The notes under the pieces: model-generated | Databases searched by the model: none | Seen by the model: the letters and a program-made list of their open reading frames with translations, nothing else | What the model was told of the DNA's origin: nothing | Made by a program: the position numbers and the translations under genes | From: Pseudo-nitzschia pungens | Lineage: Eukaryota; Bacillariophyta; Bacillariophyceae; Bacillariales; Bacillariaceae | Length of the DNA stretch: 64,000 nucleotides | Reading direction: 5' to 3' | NCBI GenBank assembly: GCA_037355855.1 | Contig: CM074765.1 | Coordinates: 1,860,001 to 1,924,000, forward strand | Part shown: positions 61,931 to 64,000 of the stretch, one piece after another | Numbering within the stretch: the stretch's first letter is position 1 | How the letters are laid out: every line of letters begins with the position of its first letter

Positions 61931-63249
61931 TAAATACTTAGAAAAAAGTCAGAGCTATACAACTTTAAAGGGAGAAGATGGGTAATTTTAGATTAACATC
62001 TATGGGTGCCCTGGTGGTTTTGGGGGGGCTAATGCATTGTTAATGTGTTGGTATGAACTTACTGATGGACAAACTTCTTGACACTCAAAGACAAGGGAAG
62101 GGACTTGTTGCTGCTGATCTTTTCTTAGAACGATGTTTTCCCTGTTGGCAGTGGAGGAAATTAAGAAGTAGAGAAATGTTTGGGTAGCCGTTTTGATACT
62201 CCAAAATATAAGGCTTGACACTAGAGCTGCAGAAGATGCAACATGACAGCCAGGCAGCATGGATCATGATGTTGATGCACCAGAGCACAGCAACAGTTGC
62301 AAAACAATTTGGTTGATTTGAGGTAACACTGAAAACAGACGGAACACAAATGCTTGATGAATCAATAACAAAGATAATTCGTTGTAAGATGCAGATGATT
62401 GAATGGTGAAAGCTGTCTGACTGATGTTTTTTGTGCTCGTACTGGATCAATGTATGACAAACTGGCAGGAACAAAGATTCCAACTACAGAGAGCACAAAC
62501 AGATTATGTTTACATACCCCATTGGAATCTGGGCAGTTACAAACAATGGTAGTGGGAGCCCTTGTGAAGGACATGCTGGTATAGTATAGTTATCTGGTGG
62601 AACAAATTATACGAAGATGGACAGGTTTGCTTGGAAGCAACTGAACATCAGCAATATGAAAAGGTTGAGATGAGGAACTTTTCAAACCTTCCCTATCAAC
62701 AAAAAGAGAAACACTACTGGATTCTTTGGGAGAAGATTGTTGTGTCTTCATCAAACACTTTGGAATACATTGACACGACAAAACAGAGTGCTTGGATGCC
62801 AAATTGGTTGCACTGCAGTGGGTTGTCATCAAGAACAAAAAGTGTCATCATGCATGCCATGAGTGTTTGTTCTGGTGACCAGCAGCAAACAGAACAGAAC
62901 TTCTTCAAACAAAGGGAAAAGAAAAAATACAACCAACCATGAGGATACAGTCAGGCAGGAGGGGGAAATGGGACAAACTGGGTAAATCTGGCAAAACCAC
63001 CCTGATCAAAGAGTCTACAAGGGGACTGATCTGAAGCTTGTATTTTAATACCTTCAGTGACAAATATGGGGTATGATTGTAGATGGGGTGAAAATATCAG
63101 TATTATTTGTTTTTCCATCCTGGTTTGCATATTGGATGACAATAGCACCCCTGTTTTTGATCAGATTCGTGTATCATGGGTTTGCATGTGGGTTGGACTC
63201 GTCTGCATACGGTACCGTACTGTCACACTTCAGATTTTGTATTTGCGTA
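61931..63249. other. AT-rich region without supported genes
   Basis: Short frames on both strands (for example 62631-62942 plus) have no recognisable domain. Possibly decayed sequence; nothing else seen. Confidence 0.45.
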
Positions 63250-63790
63250 TTGGGCACCTACAAGTAAGGTTAAAGCTTACGAGTACAAGAATGAATACGT
63301 AGTAACCTTAATTAATAATTAAGTTACCATTTTTTACAAAGTGTCAGGTAAGGTTTAACCTTACGTAACTCACGTTGCACTGTAGGAAAAGATGGTTGCG
63401 ATACGAGTAATTACTTGTATGTAGCACTAAGTAATTCTTCTCCGTTGGTTCGTCTCCTCGCCAATAGCAAGTGCGTTGCAAGCAAGCCAGAAAAATTCCC
63501 TGTTGCGCGTCCACGGTGTTGAGTAATCTTAATTACGGTAGCTTTGGAAACACTGATGTGAGTAGCTTTCCTATTGCCCGCTCGCTACAGCGAACTAGGT
63601 ATGCAGGCTCTATCGGAGAGCATTCAGTGAGGTTCTCGAGTCCGAATGAATCTCGTGCATACGTAGACCCATGAGTAAAGCCTTACAGTAAGGTTTTACT
63701 TACGAATAATACCCGTACTCGCAATAACAGGGACGTAAGGTAACTTACTCGTAAGTTACCAGTACACTGTCACTAAGGTTACTCCATTCG
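63250..63790. repeat. GTAAGG/CCTTAC motif cluster
   Basis: Contains AAGTAAGGTTAAAGCTTACG, GTAACCTTAATTAATAATTA, GGTAAGGTTTAACCTTACG (17-bp palindrome around the central T), CAGTAAGGTTTTACTTACG, CGTAAGGTAACTTACTCG and CACTAAGGTTACTCC. A gene just beyond the right edge is likely if the pattern seen elsewhere holds. Confidence 0.65.
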
Positions 63791-64000
63791 AATGAAGTGG
63801 TTCCGAGAACAAGAATGAAAACTCTAGGTCACGATGTTGGGATGTCGTTTTTCTTCGGCTTTGTGCAGCGTCCATCCGAGAACATTGGAGAAAGGTTACA
63901 ATAGTCTTCATCAGTGTTACTTAAGCTTTCGAATCTCTTCTTGATTGAACTGTTGTTGCAATAATCAATCGGAGGGGGAAAATATTCTCGAATCGGAAGT

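Overview
The window is nuclear DNA of a photosynthetic stramenopile, most likely a diatom. Single-copy genes carry short GT-AG introns (117-210 bp). Two predicted plastid proteins have a signal peptide ending in a diatom-type cleavage motif with Phe at +1 (AEA|F, ATAA|F). There is a one-helix light-harvesting-like protein, a secreted Pro/Thr-repeat protein ending in an MSMSMSM tract, and a fused NAD(P) transhydrogenase. The species cannot be fixed from the sequence.

Layout. 1-7.2 kb: 3' part of L-aspartate oxidase, an ELMO-domain protein with a duplicated 3' tail, and a one-helix chlorophyll-binding-like protein. 8-42.9 kb: a retrotransposon cluster. A GC-rich, C-biased, already broken coding locus (10785-12474, 12845-12919, 41982-42900) has been hit by three insertions with clean target-site duplications (TSDs): a non-autonomous LTR retrotransposon (8073-10784), a solo LTR (12475-12844) and a LINE on the minus strand (LINE-1; 3' end at 12920, 5' end at 41961, 20-bp TSD). 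LINE-1 has intact ORF1 and ORF2 (endonuclease, reverse transcriptase, RNase H, C-terminal zinc knuckle). Two 500-N gaps (22483-22982 and 40133-40632) bound a contig that sits inside LINE-1. That contig holds a LINE 3' fragment, a tRNA-Glu, a METTL21-like methyltransferase, the secreted Pro/Thr-repeat gene and a second nest: LINE-2, an LTR element inside it, then LINE-3 inside the LTR element. The TSD evidence suggests this contig may be misplaced in the scaffold.

43-60 kb: a compact single-copy block. It holds an aldo/keto reductase-like protein with a VHL-beta-like tail, an NmrA-like protein, tRNA-Gly, a PIN/PILS-type auxin efflux carrier, a small plastid protein, a hotdog thioesterase, a DUF3177-like membrane protein, a DUF1826-like protein and the proton-translocating transhydrogenase. 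60-64 kb is AT-rich and nearly empty.

The single-copy genes do not form a pathway; they are ordinary metabolic and organelle genes next to a young transposon nest. Two features stand out. First, clusters of a palindromic GTAAGGTTAC-type motif sit upstream of genes and in divergent promoters. Second, this LINE family shows tandem 5' UTR monomers, a start/stop-overlapped ORF1-ORF2 junction, an ATT-repeat tail and mosaic 5' halves.
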